From: Babylonia areolata
Lineage: Eukaryota; Mollusca; Gastropoda; Neogastropoda; Buccinidae
Direction: 5' to 3'
Assembly: GCF_041734735.1 (NCBI RefSeq)
Contig: NC_134910.1
Coordinates: 13,802,257 to 13,866,256 of the forward strand
DNA length: 64,000 nt
In this document: positions 45,401 through 55,383 of the stretch, in pieces
How the letters are laid out: each line of letters starts with the position of its first letter
Numbering within the stretch: position 1 is the first letter of the stretch
Notes under the pieces: model-generated
Told to the model about the DNA's origin: nothing
The model's input: only the letters and a program-made list of their open reading frames with translations
Databases searched by the model: none
Program-made: the position numbers and the translations under genes

Positions 45401-48400
45401 TTCCATGGAGTGACATACAATCATTTGTTTATTCTGTCACTTATGTGTGGTCAACGGTATTGTCGCTTTCAGTTTTTCCACTCACCTTGAGATTTCACAG
45501 AAAATGCTTAACATAACCAGTTCTATTGATTAAAGTAACTTCTATTCTTTAGAGTCATTGTTCTTGTTAATGCATCTCAAGACCATAGTAGAAAAGCGGT
45601 TCCTTTTTCTCCCATTGGTATGGTGCATGCAGAAGCAATGTACATTCACCCTTATGTGCAACTGCTGCTTAACCTGCGGCTCTGAATGTATTTGATAATT
45701 TTGGTATGAATATGATAGTGATAAAATACAGTAATAAAAGAAACGTTACAGATACAAACTAACGAAACGATATTCTGTTGAAACTCGGCCACAAAAGAGC
45801 TACACTGGAGCAGGAAAACAGTTGCTTGTAACTTCATACACCATTACCAAATTCCTGGCTACAGATGTGTTTGTAATGCAAATAATGGTAACATTTCAGT
45901 TAGCCTGTTTGAAACAGCTTTGCATTTTTCCAGAAAAAAATGGTGCACGGAAAAGAACTGTATGGAAGAAAGGCTTAAATCTTAATGGAAGCAAGACCGC
46001 GTACACATACACACACATCCAGCATACACACTACCAACAAAAAGCGACACCAGTCCCACTGACCTGCCCATGAACAATTCATGTGATCCACCTGAAAGAA
46101 CGGAAGGTTCCGGCAGGAGAAGAGGAAACCCCGGTAAGCAGTTTGGGTGAACTTGCTCACAATCATCCACGACTTGATGTCTGACAAAAACGACCCTTCC
46201 GGGCACTCAAACGTGCTCATGGGAATCGGGGAAACTTGACCAGAAGTGGCCTCGTCCGACGCTCGATCCATGGATTGTCCGCCTTCAGGCTTACCGGTGC
46301 TGGCTAGCGGTGTGGGACTGATCACATGATCAAAGAACTCAGCAGTGGCATCTTCACTGTCTCCAAACCCACGTTTTCTGTCGACTGGCTTGGTGGGATC
46401 AAAGTCGATTCCTGCTCTTTCCTCTTGATGCACAGAATCAACTCCAGTTGGCAATGGTTTGCAGTATTTGAAGGTCAATATCTCGTCTCTGAAAGCGGAA
46501 AAATTCGTTTGAGTTATGTCTGCATATCTACAAGTCGTATTAATGATATTTAAACCATGTAGAGGATATAGCCCACCATTAGCTGTCTAGTGTAGTTTGA
46601 CAGTTACAGATCCTTGATACAGGAATCTTGTCCAAGTCAGTTTAATGCTCAAATAGTGCTGCAATACAGGTAATTCCCTGCAAATCAAATTCAAGTGCAC
46701 TTTTTTGTACACTATTCTGTTAACTCGTGTAAAAATGAGCAAATTAAGCTGTTTAGTCATTATCCATAGTGAAATGCATTTTATTGTTGAAATGGTAGAA
46801 CTGATGCAAAATCAGAAATGATTTGATGCAGATGGAGAATTAGTTTCCCTCTTTTTTTTTCTTTCTTTTTTTTTTTTCTTTTTTTTTTTTTTTCCAAAGG
46901 TGGCCTTTTTAGGCCAGATTTGTTTACGATGCATTTCCGCCCAAAGTTGTTAAGGTGGAAATGTTTCAATTCTCAGGTTACCGATAAGCTTTTGAAAAGG
47001 AACCCCAAAATGTGAGTTATGGCTGCAGGTTGTCTACAGGTTGTCTACATTAGAATGCCAGGTTAATCTGGGACCACCGCAAAAAGAGCAGCATCGAATC
47101 CAGGTTAAAGATCCAGACACGAGCTGGCTGGCTGTTCCGAAATGCCGTAATTTCCGGACTACTTAAACATCCGTTCTCTCCACTTGACTTGTATTAACTC
47201 CTCTCCAACTGTTGCTGATTTTCTATCTTCTGTACCTCACATTTGTGTCTCCTTTTCAACCCGACATTATCTGATCCAATTCAATTCAAAATACTTTGCT
47301 TTACCAAATCAGAAAATTCTTTCTGTTCACTCAAAATGCCCACCAGTAAATAAAAAAACGAGCAACACACCCTTCCCTGATCACAATGCACACAGTCATG
47401 TATTATAAAAAAAAAAAAAGATTAAAATATTACATCTCAAGATAGTGAAACGCGTGCGTGCGTCCGTGTGTGTGTGCGCATGTGCGTGAGAGGGAGGGGA
47501 GGGAGGGAGGGAGGGAGGGAGAGAGAGAGAGAGATCAAAAAAGGAAAATATTCAATATGATAATTATAAACATTAAACATGCCTATCAACAAATATCAAA
47601 TCGAAAAACGATTGAGCAACTGACATTTGATCACAACGCACATATAAATTATGTAAAAAACATTCAGGTGAGAAAAAATTCTCAACCTTATGTCACTACC
47701 CCCTCCCTAACTCCAAAATGCTGCAAATCCTTCAATGAAATTTGAAGTTGCATGGCTGCCTTCAAGGAAAAAAACATTGTAATACAGTACAATAAGCACA
47801 TGCTTTGAATTTACTATGACCAACATCAAAGTTACCTTGGGGCTTATAAGTCCTGTGGTTATAACTGCACACACGCACACGCTTTTATTCAGTTCCAGAT
47901 GGAACTCACCCAGGGTTCCACCGTCTGGAACGAAATCCTTAAAACTATGACTCCAGCACTAAACGTTACATGAAAACAAGCCAATAGGTCATTGAATTAA
48001 ACTATGTCCTTTCAATCTACAATCATCAACAGCAACCAGTTGTCTGATGGTAATTTGGCCGACTAAGATCTTTACCGACTTCCTAAATCCCTCAACAAGA
48101 CCAAGTGGTAGTCTGGATACTAGTCTTTCGAATAAAATGCACATGCACGTAAAGGAATGCATGGAAACAAGAGGGTTCTCCTCGACATTTACTCATCCAA
48201 ATCCACGCCACTAGACCATGAGTCTGGTTGTTAGCCTTTCAGATAAAACTGACCGAGATCCAACATGCACTTGGCGCACATACATGACGGGAATATAAGA
48301 GTTGTCCCTGGCAACACTATGTAGAAAAAAAAACTTTGAATGGGGAAGAGCATCTTAATTTCACAGAAATCTGTTGACAAAAAGTGACCAAAACAGGTCA

Positions 48401-49688
48401 TGTGGATTATGTAACCTGTGGTAAGACTCACAAGTCTTGTGTGAGTAGGGTGTCCACCCCATTCAGCGCAGCACCAGCAGGCACAGTGAAGGTGAAGTTG
48501 CTCCACACCTCGTATTGAGTCTCCCCGCAATCCGTCATCTTCACTGAGGTGTCTCCTGAACAGGCACACACGTGAGATAGGCATGGTCATGTAGCACACT
48601 GCAGATCGAAATAAGGTGAAGACAAGGAAATGTAACAGGGGCACTATCAGGGCTAAATTTCATTTTTTTCAATCACTGCTGCAGGATCTGCTGGGGCCAT
48701 ATCTTTTATCAGAGGTCGGCTGTCACCTCAACACAGGAAATGATAGGTGGTTTACCCATCGCTGTGTTTATCGAGAAAAAAACAAACAAACAAAAAAAAA
48801 AAAACGACGTTCGAAACATTACTATCAGTCACACCCTATCTTAGGTTTATGCAGTTTCATTTGTGCCAGGGTGGAAACTTAAATGAATTCAGAAAACTTG
48901 GAAAGGGAGTTTAAAATGATCTTGCATCTGAAAATCACATATCAGCTGAGTTGTAAAAGACTTATTTTTCGGGATTCGTTTTCTTCTTGCTGGTTTGTTT
49001 TACACTGCTTGACTGAACAGACTGAACGTGTGACATGTATCCACACCCCACCCTGTACAAAGGGATTTTATTTTTACATGCTTGGCTGGTAAGTACCATT
49101 GGCTACTCACCCAACACTAATCCCAATTACCTGAAATGTATTCACAGCAATTCAACTTTTTAATCTAGAATATTTTGACATGAAAATATCCCAACATTTT
49201 TCGAGCACAATATCGGCTCATTGAACTGAAATCAGAAAAGCGCCTGGTCTGGTCAAAGCTACGTGTCCTGGGGGAAAGATGGTGCGGGAAGGGTGGAGGT
49301 GCATGTCGTTACCTGAAGGAGTTATGATGGGGCAGCAGTGGAAAGACAGGCTGTAGTCTTTCTTCCAGCCAGTGATCACGGAAGAACCATGGCACTGGTA
49401 AAAGATGGTTCTGTGCTCCCGTCTCTCACCTGTGGCAGTGAAACGTTGGACAGGTATTCAGACAGGGCCATGTCATTTCACCTCACATTCACCTCCAATG
49501 GCTTCACATTTACGATTAAACTATTGGTCTGTCCTGCTCTCAGCTCTGCATTCATGGGCTCCATGTTTTATAGACAATGGAAAACATTGTCCTTGGCCCA
49601 TTTTGTCAGAATAGAGACTGCTTTAATTGTATTTAATGGTGCCATTTAACTGGTTATATATGTATATATATGTGTATGTGTGTGCGTG

Positions 49689-49741
<53 letters not shown>

Positions 49742-50181
49742 CATATACATACACATCTTGAAAAACGAGATTTTTGTGATACCGATTTTCTGTAGTCTGT
49801 AGTTCGTAAGGAAAACTAAGTGCATGACAAACAGTGAAATGCTCACCCATTGTGTGCAGTAAATGGTCAACAGTATTCACGCCTACATGACACCCTCACC
49901 CTCCAGAGACTTCACAAAAAATGCTTTTAGTCATTTCATTACGAGTCACTGGTTTCAGTTGCATTCATTAAGTCATTGCTCTTGCAGTGCATCTGAAAAC
50001 TGATTCCGTTCCTTTGTCCCTTTATGTATGCAGTAAAAAAAATGGATTTGTGTTTCGCTTGTCCTGCAGCTCTAAACACATTCAATACATTTGGTATAGC
50101 TATATTAAAAGAACGTTACAGATACTCGCAAAACATTGTCAAAACTTCGATTCACTCGAAAAAAAGGCTTCATGGAAACGT

Positions 50182-50240
<59 letters not shown>

Positions 50241-53200
50241 TCTGACTGGAAACGATTGATCAATGCCTGAAGGCAGCTCGTATTTGGCTCTATCCAGGTA
50301 GGCAGCCTGATGTGCAAATGACTAAAGGGCTTTGAGCCTGGTATGACCGAGGATAGGCGCTACAGGAGTATCCATATCATGGAACACCAAAATGCAGTTG
50401 CTTGAAACTTCATACACCTTATAAGTATAAATTCCCAGCTACAAGTACAAGCTACAACATTCCCCCACTCCCACCCCCCAGCCCTCCCCACGCACATTAC
50501 AAACAATCCAATCCAACTGACCTGTCCACGAACAATTAACGTGATCCACCACCAAGTCCGTGAGGTTCCTGCAGGACCAGACGAAGTTACGGCCATCACC
50601 CGAGTGGACGTCTGACAAGAACGACCCTTCCTCACACTCGAACTTACTATCGGGGATCAGGGAAATTTGGTCCGAGGATTTTTTATCAGGTTGGTCAGAT
50701 GTTACGTTGTCAAGGTGGTCTGAGGCTGCATCATCAAGTTCGACAGAGGTCCCGTTAGCAATCTGGTCAGAGACTTTCTCTTTGGGGTGAACAGATGTGT
50801 CGTTACGTCCAGAGGTTTCATTACCAACGGTGCCATCTTGGGTTTGAGATCTGTCATCGGGAGTCTCGCTTGAGTGAATCTCACTGTCAGACAAGGCTAA
50901 CAGGTCTTCAAAATCAATTTTTTCAGCCATATCGTTTCTGTACTGGGGGTAGTTCTTGATGTATTCCAGTTCGTTTTTGCTTCCAACGAGACTTTCACCA
51001 CCAACGCTGTATTGGTCTCCCGCATGATAGAATTTACTGACCTGATGTTTTAAGTTTTCAGCCCCACCCTGTTGTAATCTGCCAGTGTGCCTGGTGCCTT
51101 GCTGTGTACTTCCGTGTCTCTGATTGTCAAGCAGCTTGTAGAGGCTGCGCAGTCTTGAGCTTCTGTCAAACAATGTGTAGGCGGGACCCCATGGCCCACG
51201 GTTTGTGGCTGAACCAGATCCATGCTGACTTGAACGCTTGTTCAGCTGGTTCAGAAGGAAATCCAAGGTGTCCTCACTCAGTGCGTCTCCGTTAGATCTG
51301 TCAATGTGTTTGGAATGGCCACTTGTTGAACGGCTCATGTAAGACTGGTCTTTCTCAGACTGGTCATGGAATGAAGACATGCCGTGCGACTGGTCACCGA
51401 ACAGATTGTCATGGTCAGATTGCTTACTGGGAGTAGTGCTGTCGAGGTTAGGAGAAACAGCACGGCTGTCAGAGCGATCCTCATTACGGCCCTTGTCAGA
51501 TGGGTCATGACCGTTTACCAGATTTCCGATGAAGTCGTGAAGCTGACGCTGGACATTGTAAAGGTTCTGTTCAAATGGAGACTGCTTGTGGAGTTGGCCA
51601 GGGAAATGACGTAGAGACTTGGAATAGTCATTCTGGTCAGTGTGCCGGTGAGTAGGATGTTGAGAGTAACCCCTGTATGCCTGTATGGTGGCTGTAAAAA
51701 CAGCCAACACAACCACCCACGTCTGCACACGAAAAATGAGGTAATCCGAAATTTAGAATGAGTAAAAACACCGCTGAGAATAAAAAGACAATACGTAACT
51801 TTCTTCAAACAAGAACCAAATGAGAACTAAAAACTGAACACGTGAGCAAGCATGTGAACGAACCGTGCATAATGAAACCGCGGAAGCTTGACTAATAGAT
51901 ATTGTCCAATAATTCAACATAATTTCTTTAGTTTCCTATCCGATCTCAATACGTGCACGTGTTTTAAAGTCAATCACGCTACTTGCACTTAGCAACAACC
52001 ATCCACCCCTCCCAAAGTTTTAACTGGAAGCGGGAAATGTCAGACTTTCCACGAGAGTTAAATATTTGGCGTTTCAGTGAATACAAATCGTTTTCAGAAA
52101 AAAAGCAGTTCTTTAACATGAACAAAGTTTAAATTCACAATGCCTGGTGAAACTGCTGCTAGTAATTAAGGGCACGAAAGGGGGTAGGGGTGGAGGAGGA
52201 AGAATCAAAGACAAAATGACAATTTTAAAACTACAGTTGGTTTGAGTTAAGTGTCAGAGGGAAAAGGTCAAGAGAGCAAAATAAGAGAATTAAGACCTTT
52301 GGTACTGTTAATTGCTTCTACTTTAGTTAATGAAGGTCTGAAGATAACAGGTTTTGGCACTTAAACATGACCCGTTTCTTGGTGTCGAGTTATTTTGTAT
52401 ATTCAGTGTGGCCAATGGTTATCTAGAAATTTAAACCGTGAATGACAGGTCAGACCGGTGCGAACAACTCAAATTTGTCATAAGTCTGGGGGATACAGCT
52501 AATTTTATATTTTGGGGTCGGGATCCTCAATGTGCAGCTGTTCAAAATATTGACTGGCCGATCCCACTTCTTGACCACTTCATAAGTTTTGACGAGTGAA
52601 AACTGGTAAATAGGTGTTAAGTCTCAAACGATACATATTTAATGAAACGACTGTTCAAAAGCTTCAGTTTGGTTCGTCACCCCTTTACTAGTTCCGACTT
52701 CCATGCCAAAGCCACAAACGCCAAAACAGACCCGCCTTTAAAGCGCCCTCAATCATTGCCATTTATTTGGCGTATTGTCAGAACGCACATTTGCCGAATT
52801 TGTGAAGGACGTCACAGGTTTAACTCCCTTTGTAGAGACCATTACACCCCAATCTCAAAAGAAAAAATGCCTATTTTCAGATTAGTGCTCCTCCCGTACA
52901 CTGATAACCTCCGTCACAATGAAGCTCGGCTTTTCCTCCACGCTCTTCAAATCAAAATCATGTTGCTTATCACCCAGCAGCCAACCGCAACTTAAGGGGT
53001 CATTTCAAGTCCGATAACCCGTCAGTTCTTTAAAACCAGAAGTCGGGACAAAAATAACGCTAAGAGGTAAATGAAAACAGCGCAGAAAAAAGGAAGAATT
53101 TGCACCTACCTCATTCAGTCAATGTACAGATTCGAATTTATTATAATTCCTTCAGGAACTGGAAGTAAACGGGAAAAACATCTCGGAACATGGTTATGGA

Positions 53201-53408
53201 TCTAGCTGAAAAAACATGTTTGTTATCACTAGTTCATTCTTTCACTTATAGTTCCTGTCATTTGGTGTTTTTCTACGTTATGCTCTTTTAAGCAAAAGAT
53301 AAATTAACATTGATCATGAAATATCAATGTTGCGGCAAATTCAATTTGCATTCCCGGTACATGCATGTTTACTTTCCTCGTGGGAAAACTGAAATTCTTG
53401 GTGTGCGT

Positions 53409-53483
<75 letters not shown>

Positions 53484-55257
53484 ATTGCAATCAATCTTGA
53501 AGGGGGAGGCGAGTGGTCAAGGGGTGCAACTCAGTCTGAACAGTGAGCATTGACGCTGACAGCTTGTGACGGTAATCATTTACAAACATTTTGTCGAACA
53601 CTGGTAACAGCCATTGACAATACTGGGAACTGACGCTGAATGTAAACATTAAGATTTGCCTAAATATATATAGTAACCTTCGCAGTACAGTTTCCACATT
53701 TCCCCCTAAACACCCCCTTAAAAAACAAAACAAAACCCCCTACAAAAAAAATAACATTCGCAACAACTTTCAGTATGATGAAATGTTTTAAAAACTACCT
53801 CACCTATATAAGTTGAATGACCATGACAAAATACTATATACTTTTACATAATTTCCCCATGCTTTCCCTCCCTATTTTCTTTCCTTTTAAATTTTTTTTT
53901 TAAAGCATTCCACTGAATGCTAAATACAACTCAAATCAGTTTATATATGTGAAACAAATGCACATGCAACCTAAACTAAAAAAAAATAAATAAAAAAACG
54001 CACCCACCCCCATCCCAAATCAAATACAAAACCACCACCACCAACAAACACGAATTGACATTTGTATGCGCGGACTGAAAGGCCCATTCGAAGTTTCCAA
54101 TCACTGTTCCTCACTTAAAATGACATTCCTTGTATAACGAAGTTGGTTAATCCTCATGGCACGACTTACACAATGGGACATACAGTTCATTCAAGCTTGC
54201 TAAAATGCAGTATGGTTTTAGATTGTTTCAAGGATAATTGAATGTTTCCTCTATTGACCACGATAGTTTGGGAATTCACTTTTGATTGTTAAGTCCGTTG
54301 GTGGAAATAAGACCCTTTAGTACTTTGGATTTGCTGGTACGTTTTAGTTCATGCAAGCCCAGAAGATTAGATTTTGGCACTAGCCTAACAAAAAACAAAA
54401 AAACAAAAAAGGCTTCATTCTATCACGTTGGCTTCGGCTTAACCATGGGTAATAGATGTGATTCATTGTCTTATGACACCAATGAAATCAAATCCCGAAA
54501 TTTTATATATCACTAGAAACGGTAGTATACTATTTTCCGGAATTAATGTTTACAAGGCGTGGACGGTCAGTCCGTCAGCCACAGGAGTGGAGGGCAAGAA
54601 AATGTGGATATAGCCCAAATGAAAACAGCCCCACACCCCACCCAGAAAAACCGCATTCGCAACAGTTTTTTTCAGTATAATGGAATGATTTTAAAAGTTT
54701 CTCACCCAAATAAGTTAAACCACCACGACAAAGATACGGTTTTTTGTTTTGTTTTTTTGTTTGTTTTTGTTTGTTTAATATAATTTTTAGTGGGTCTTCC
54801 AACGTATTTTCCCCACTTTTTTCAGTGGGTCCTCCATCATATTTTTTTTATTTTAATTTTTTTAACATTCCACTGAATGCTTTATACAACGCTATATCTA
54901 TGAAACGAATAGAAGCACTTGTAACCTAAACACCACTGACTGCGCAGACCCAGTTTTCAGTATGCCAAAATAATCAACCTGCTTGTGGGCATTACATCAA
55001 GAAGATTAAAAAAAAAAAAAAAAAAATGAAATTGACAGACGGTGAAGCTAAGTTTCCAATTTCTGCTCCTCAGTTAAACAGATATTCACAATACAATGAA
55101 GTTTGTTAAACTTAAACACAAATATTCCTTTCATGATGAAGATTAACTTCAGTTCGTAGATAAACCTCGTAATGATATTCCTCAAAATAACTAAGTTCGA
55201 AGTACGGTACGCCAACAGTGACAGAATATGAACACCACACGATGCACTCACCTGCAT
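33361..55257 (-). CDS. Gene D: secreted acidic protein with four tandem dermatopontin-like (DERM) domains
   Basis: Spliced minus-strand model with fourteen coding exons: 55252-55257, 50522-51722, 49313-49429, 48432-48555, 46064-46488, 44901-45041, 43810-43933, 41876-42324, 39275-39415, 38191-38314, 36243-36697, 35795-35935, 34955-35075, 33361-33412. The sum is 3621 bases, 1206 residues plus stop; every junction keeps phase and has GT/AG ends. The start MQTWVVVLAVFTATIQA is a signal peptide. Residues about 20-360 are an acidic, Ser/Asp/His-rich arm that shares NLYNVQRQLH and NRGPWGPAYTLFD with gene A. DERM domains lie at about 360-495, 576-720, 814-960 and 1054-1200, each with eight cysteines in the order CP/CE, SC, NC, QC, CC, DC, YC. 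Linkers carry KPVDRKRG. DERM proteins work in extracellular matrix or cell aggregation. It could instead be transcribed as several genes, but the fused linker exons argue against that. Confidence 0.72.
34955..35075 (-). CDS. Gene D exon 13: DERM 4 third segment
   Basis: 121 bases; encodes GETSVQMTDCTPTPYLWGN then FTFTVPAGAVLHRVDTLLSP and F. One codon shorter than its sister exons. Confidence 0.8.
35795..35935 (-). CDS. Gene D exon 12: DERM 4 middle segment
   Basis: 141 bases; encodes ERRTPGITSFQCHG, SSVITGWQMSARANQKND and YDLSFRCCPILTPS. Confidence 0.8.
36243..36697 (-). CDS. Gene D exon 11: end of DERM 3, linker, start of DERM 4
   Basis: 455 bases; encodes DRKFTFRYCKPLPTNGID, TKPVDRKRGFGDSED, ISPTPLASSGKPEG and FECPEGSFLSDIKSLVI...MNCSWAG. 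Confidence 0.8.
38191..38314 (-). CDS. Gene D exon 10: DERM 3 third segment
   Basis: 124 bases, nearly identical to exon 7 at 43810-43933; donor tc/gtgagtc. Confidence 0.8.
38406..38753 (+). mobile_element. tRNA-derived SINE (type 1) in gene D intron, U3 cassette
   Basis: Complete element from gacgggcgcaacagccgagt (A box region) and gggttcgaatcac (B box) to gaacgcagaagaa. Flanked by ggctgtcacct at 38395-38405 and ggccgtcacctt at 38756-38767, a target-site duplication with one mismatch. Confidence 0.85.
39275..39415 (-). CDS. Gene D exon 9: DERM 3 middle segment
   Basis: 141 bases, almost identical to exon 6 at 44901-45041, with the same splice signals. Confidence 0.8.
40110..41651. mobile_element. 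1.54-kb insertion in gene D intron (absent from sister cassette)
   Basis: The sister cassette reads cagtaataaaagaaacg at 45730-45746; here cagtaacaa is followed by 1542 extra bases and then caaaagaaacg. Starts gagaggcaaggccttcaaga and ends acacaagtgagt. Near the ends gactcacttgtg (left) and cacaagtgagtc (right) are inverted copies. A minus-strand tRNA-like segment with A box (tgtaatggataaggc) and B box (ggttcgaatctgg) lies at about 40215-40284. No long open frame, so it is non-autonomous. Family not recognised. Confidence 0.7.
41876..42324 (-). CDS. Gene D exon 8: end of DERM 2, linker, start of DERM 3
   Basis: 449 bases; encodes DRKFTFRYCKPLPTNGID, the linker with TKPVDRKRGFGDSED, and FECPEGSFLSDIKSW...MNCSWAG. 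Confidence 0.8.
43810..43933 (-). CDS. Gene D exon 7: DERM 2 third segment
   Basis: 124 bases; encodes GDTSVKMTDCGETQYEVWSN then FTFTVPAGAALTGVDTLLTR and F, ending tc/gtgagtc in phase 2. Confidence 0.8.
44024..44378 (+). mobile_element. tRNA-derived SINE (type 1) in gene D intron, U2 cassette
   Basis: Same insertion as at 38406 at the same relative position with the same flanks, so it predates the U2/U3 duplication. Confidence 0.85.
44901..45041 (-). CDS. Gene D exon 6: DERM 2 middle segment
   Basis: 141 bases; encodes EKREHGNTSFQCHD, SSVITGWQMSARANLEND and YDLSFRCCPILTPS, ending cag/gtaacg. Confidence 0.8.
46064..46488 (-). CDS. Gene D exon 5: end of DERM 1, linker, start of DERM 2
   Basis: 425 bases, open throughout. 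Encodes DEILTFKYCKPLP (end of DERM 1), a linker with TKPVDRKRGFGD and FFDHVISPTP, then FECPEGSFLSDIKSW, FSCRNL and MNCSWAG (start of DERM 2). One exon carrying two domain halves shows the domains belong to one protein. Confidence 0.8.
46565..48431 (-). other. Gene D intron between exons 4 and 5
   Basis: Non-coding. Has T-rich runs at 46850-46893, a GGGA/GA-rich tract at 47490-47533 and an old SINE-like fragment at about 48110-48330. The block from about 47680 aligns with the equivalent introns of U2 and U3. Confidence 0.6.
48432..48555 (-). CDS. Gene D exon 4: DERM 1 third segment
   Basis: 124 bases; encodes GDTSVKMTDCGETQYEVWSN, FTFTVPAGAALNGVDTLLTQ. Ends in phase 2 at tt/gtgagtc. Confidence 0.75.
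49313..49429 (-). CDS. Gene D exon 3: DERM 1 middle segment
   Basis: 117 bases; encodes ERREHRTIFYQCHGSSVITG, WKKDYSLSFHCCPIIT. It is 24 bases shorter than the equivalent exon in DERM 2-4 and lacks the MSARAN-type stretch, but phase is kept. Confidence 0.75.
49689..49737. repeat. (TA)n microsatellite
   Basis: About 24 TA units in the intron between gene D exons 2 and 3. Confidence 0.95.
50184..50237. repeat. (TG)n microsatellite
   Basis: About 27 TG units in the same intron. Confidence 0.95.
50522..51722 (-). CDS. Gene D coding exon 2: signal core, acidic arm, start of DERM 1
   Basis: 1201 bases after acceptor ttcgtgtgcag, ending gacag/gtcagttg. Encodes the signal core, about 340 residues of acidic arm, and KFECEEGSFLSDVHSG, FVWSCRNL and VNCSWTG. 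Compared with gene A the arm is about half as long, and it lacks the RKR site before DERM 1. Confidence 0.8.
51723..55251 (-). other. Gene D intron 1
   Basis: The end next to exon 2 aligns with the end of gene A intron 1. It contains a GT/TA microsatellite (53399-53481) and a degenerate direct repeat: about 53710-54150 resembles about 54600-55130 (shared cattcgcaaca, acattccactgaatgct and aagtttccaat blocks). No mobile element recognised. Confidence 0.6.
53399..53481. repeat. Compound (GT)n(TA)n microsatellite
   Basis: GT/GC-rich run followed by about 18 TA units. Confidence 0.95.
55252..55257 (-). CDS. Gene D coding exon 1 (Met-Gln)
   Basis: ATG CAG before donor gtgagtgc. The surrounding exon and donor align with gene A exon 1. 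The next exon begins ACG TGG GTG, giving MQTWVVVLAVF. Confidence 0.6.
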
Positions 55258-55383
55258 GCTGTCTGCTGAAGTGACGAACCCCAACTGACCCAGCACAGAT
55301 CCGCAGACAACAAATTTTTTGACGGACTGACTGCTTCTCACTGACGCTACACGTGAATTTCATGACGTTCCTGCGGATCACCT
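55258..55383 (-). promoter_or_regulatory. Gene D 5' UTR and proximal promoter
   Basis: Aligns with the gene A region at about 14160-14287. An upstream ATG (ATG AAA TTC ACG) lies about 110 bases before the main start. The (CA)n tract on the minus strand at 55387-55414 sits directly upstream and coincides with the edge of the tandem duplication, so the gene C 3' flank is the immediate upstream neighbour. Confidence 0.5.

Larger units (their letters stand above)
41715..45732. repeat. Intragenic cassette copy U2 of gene D
   Basis: Sister of 35985-40109: introns, SINE and simple-sequence tracts correspond one to one. It lacks the 1.54-kb insertion present at 40110-41651. Confidence 0.85.

Noticed and set aside
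50024-50317. Cys-Val and Thr-His repeat frames across GT/CA tracts
   Set aside because: Pure translation of a microsatellite on either strand.
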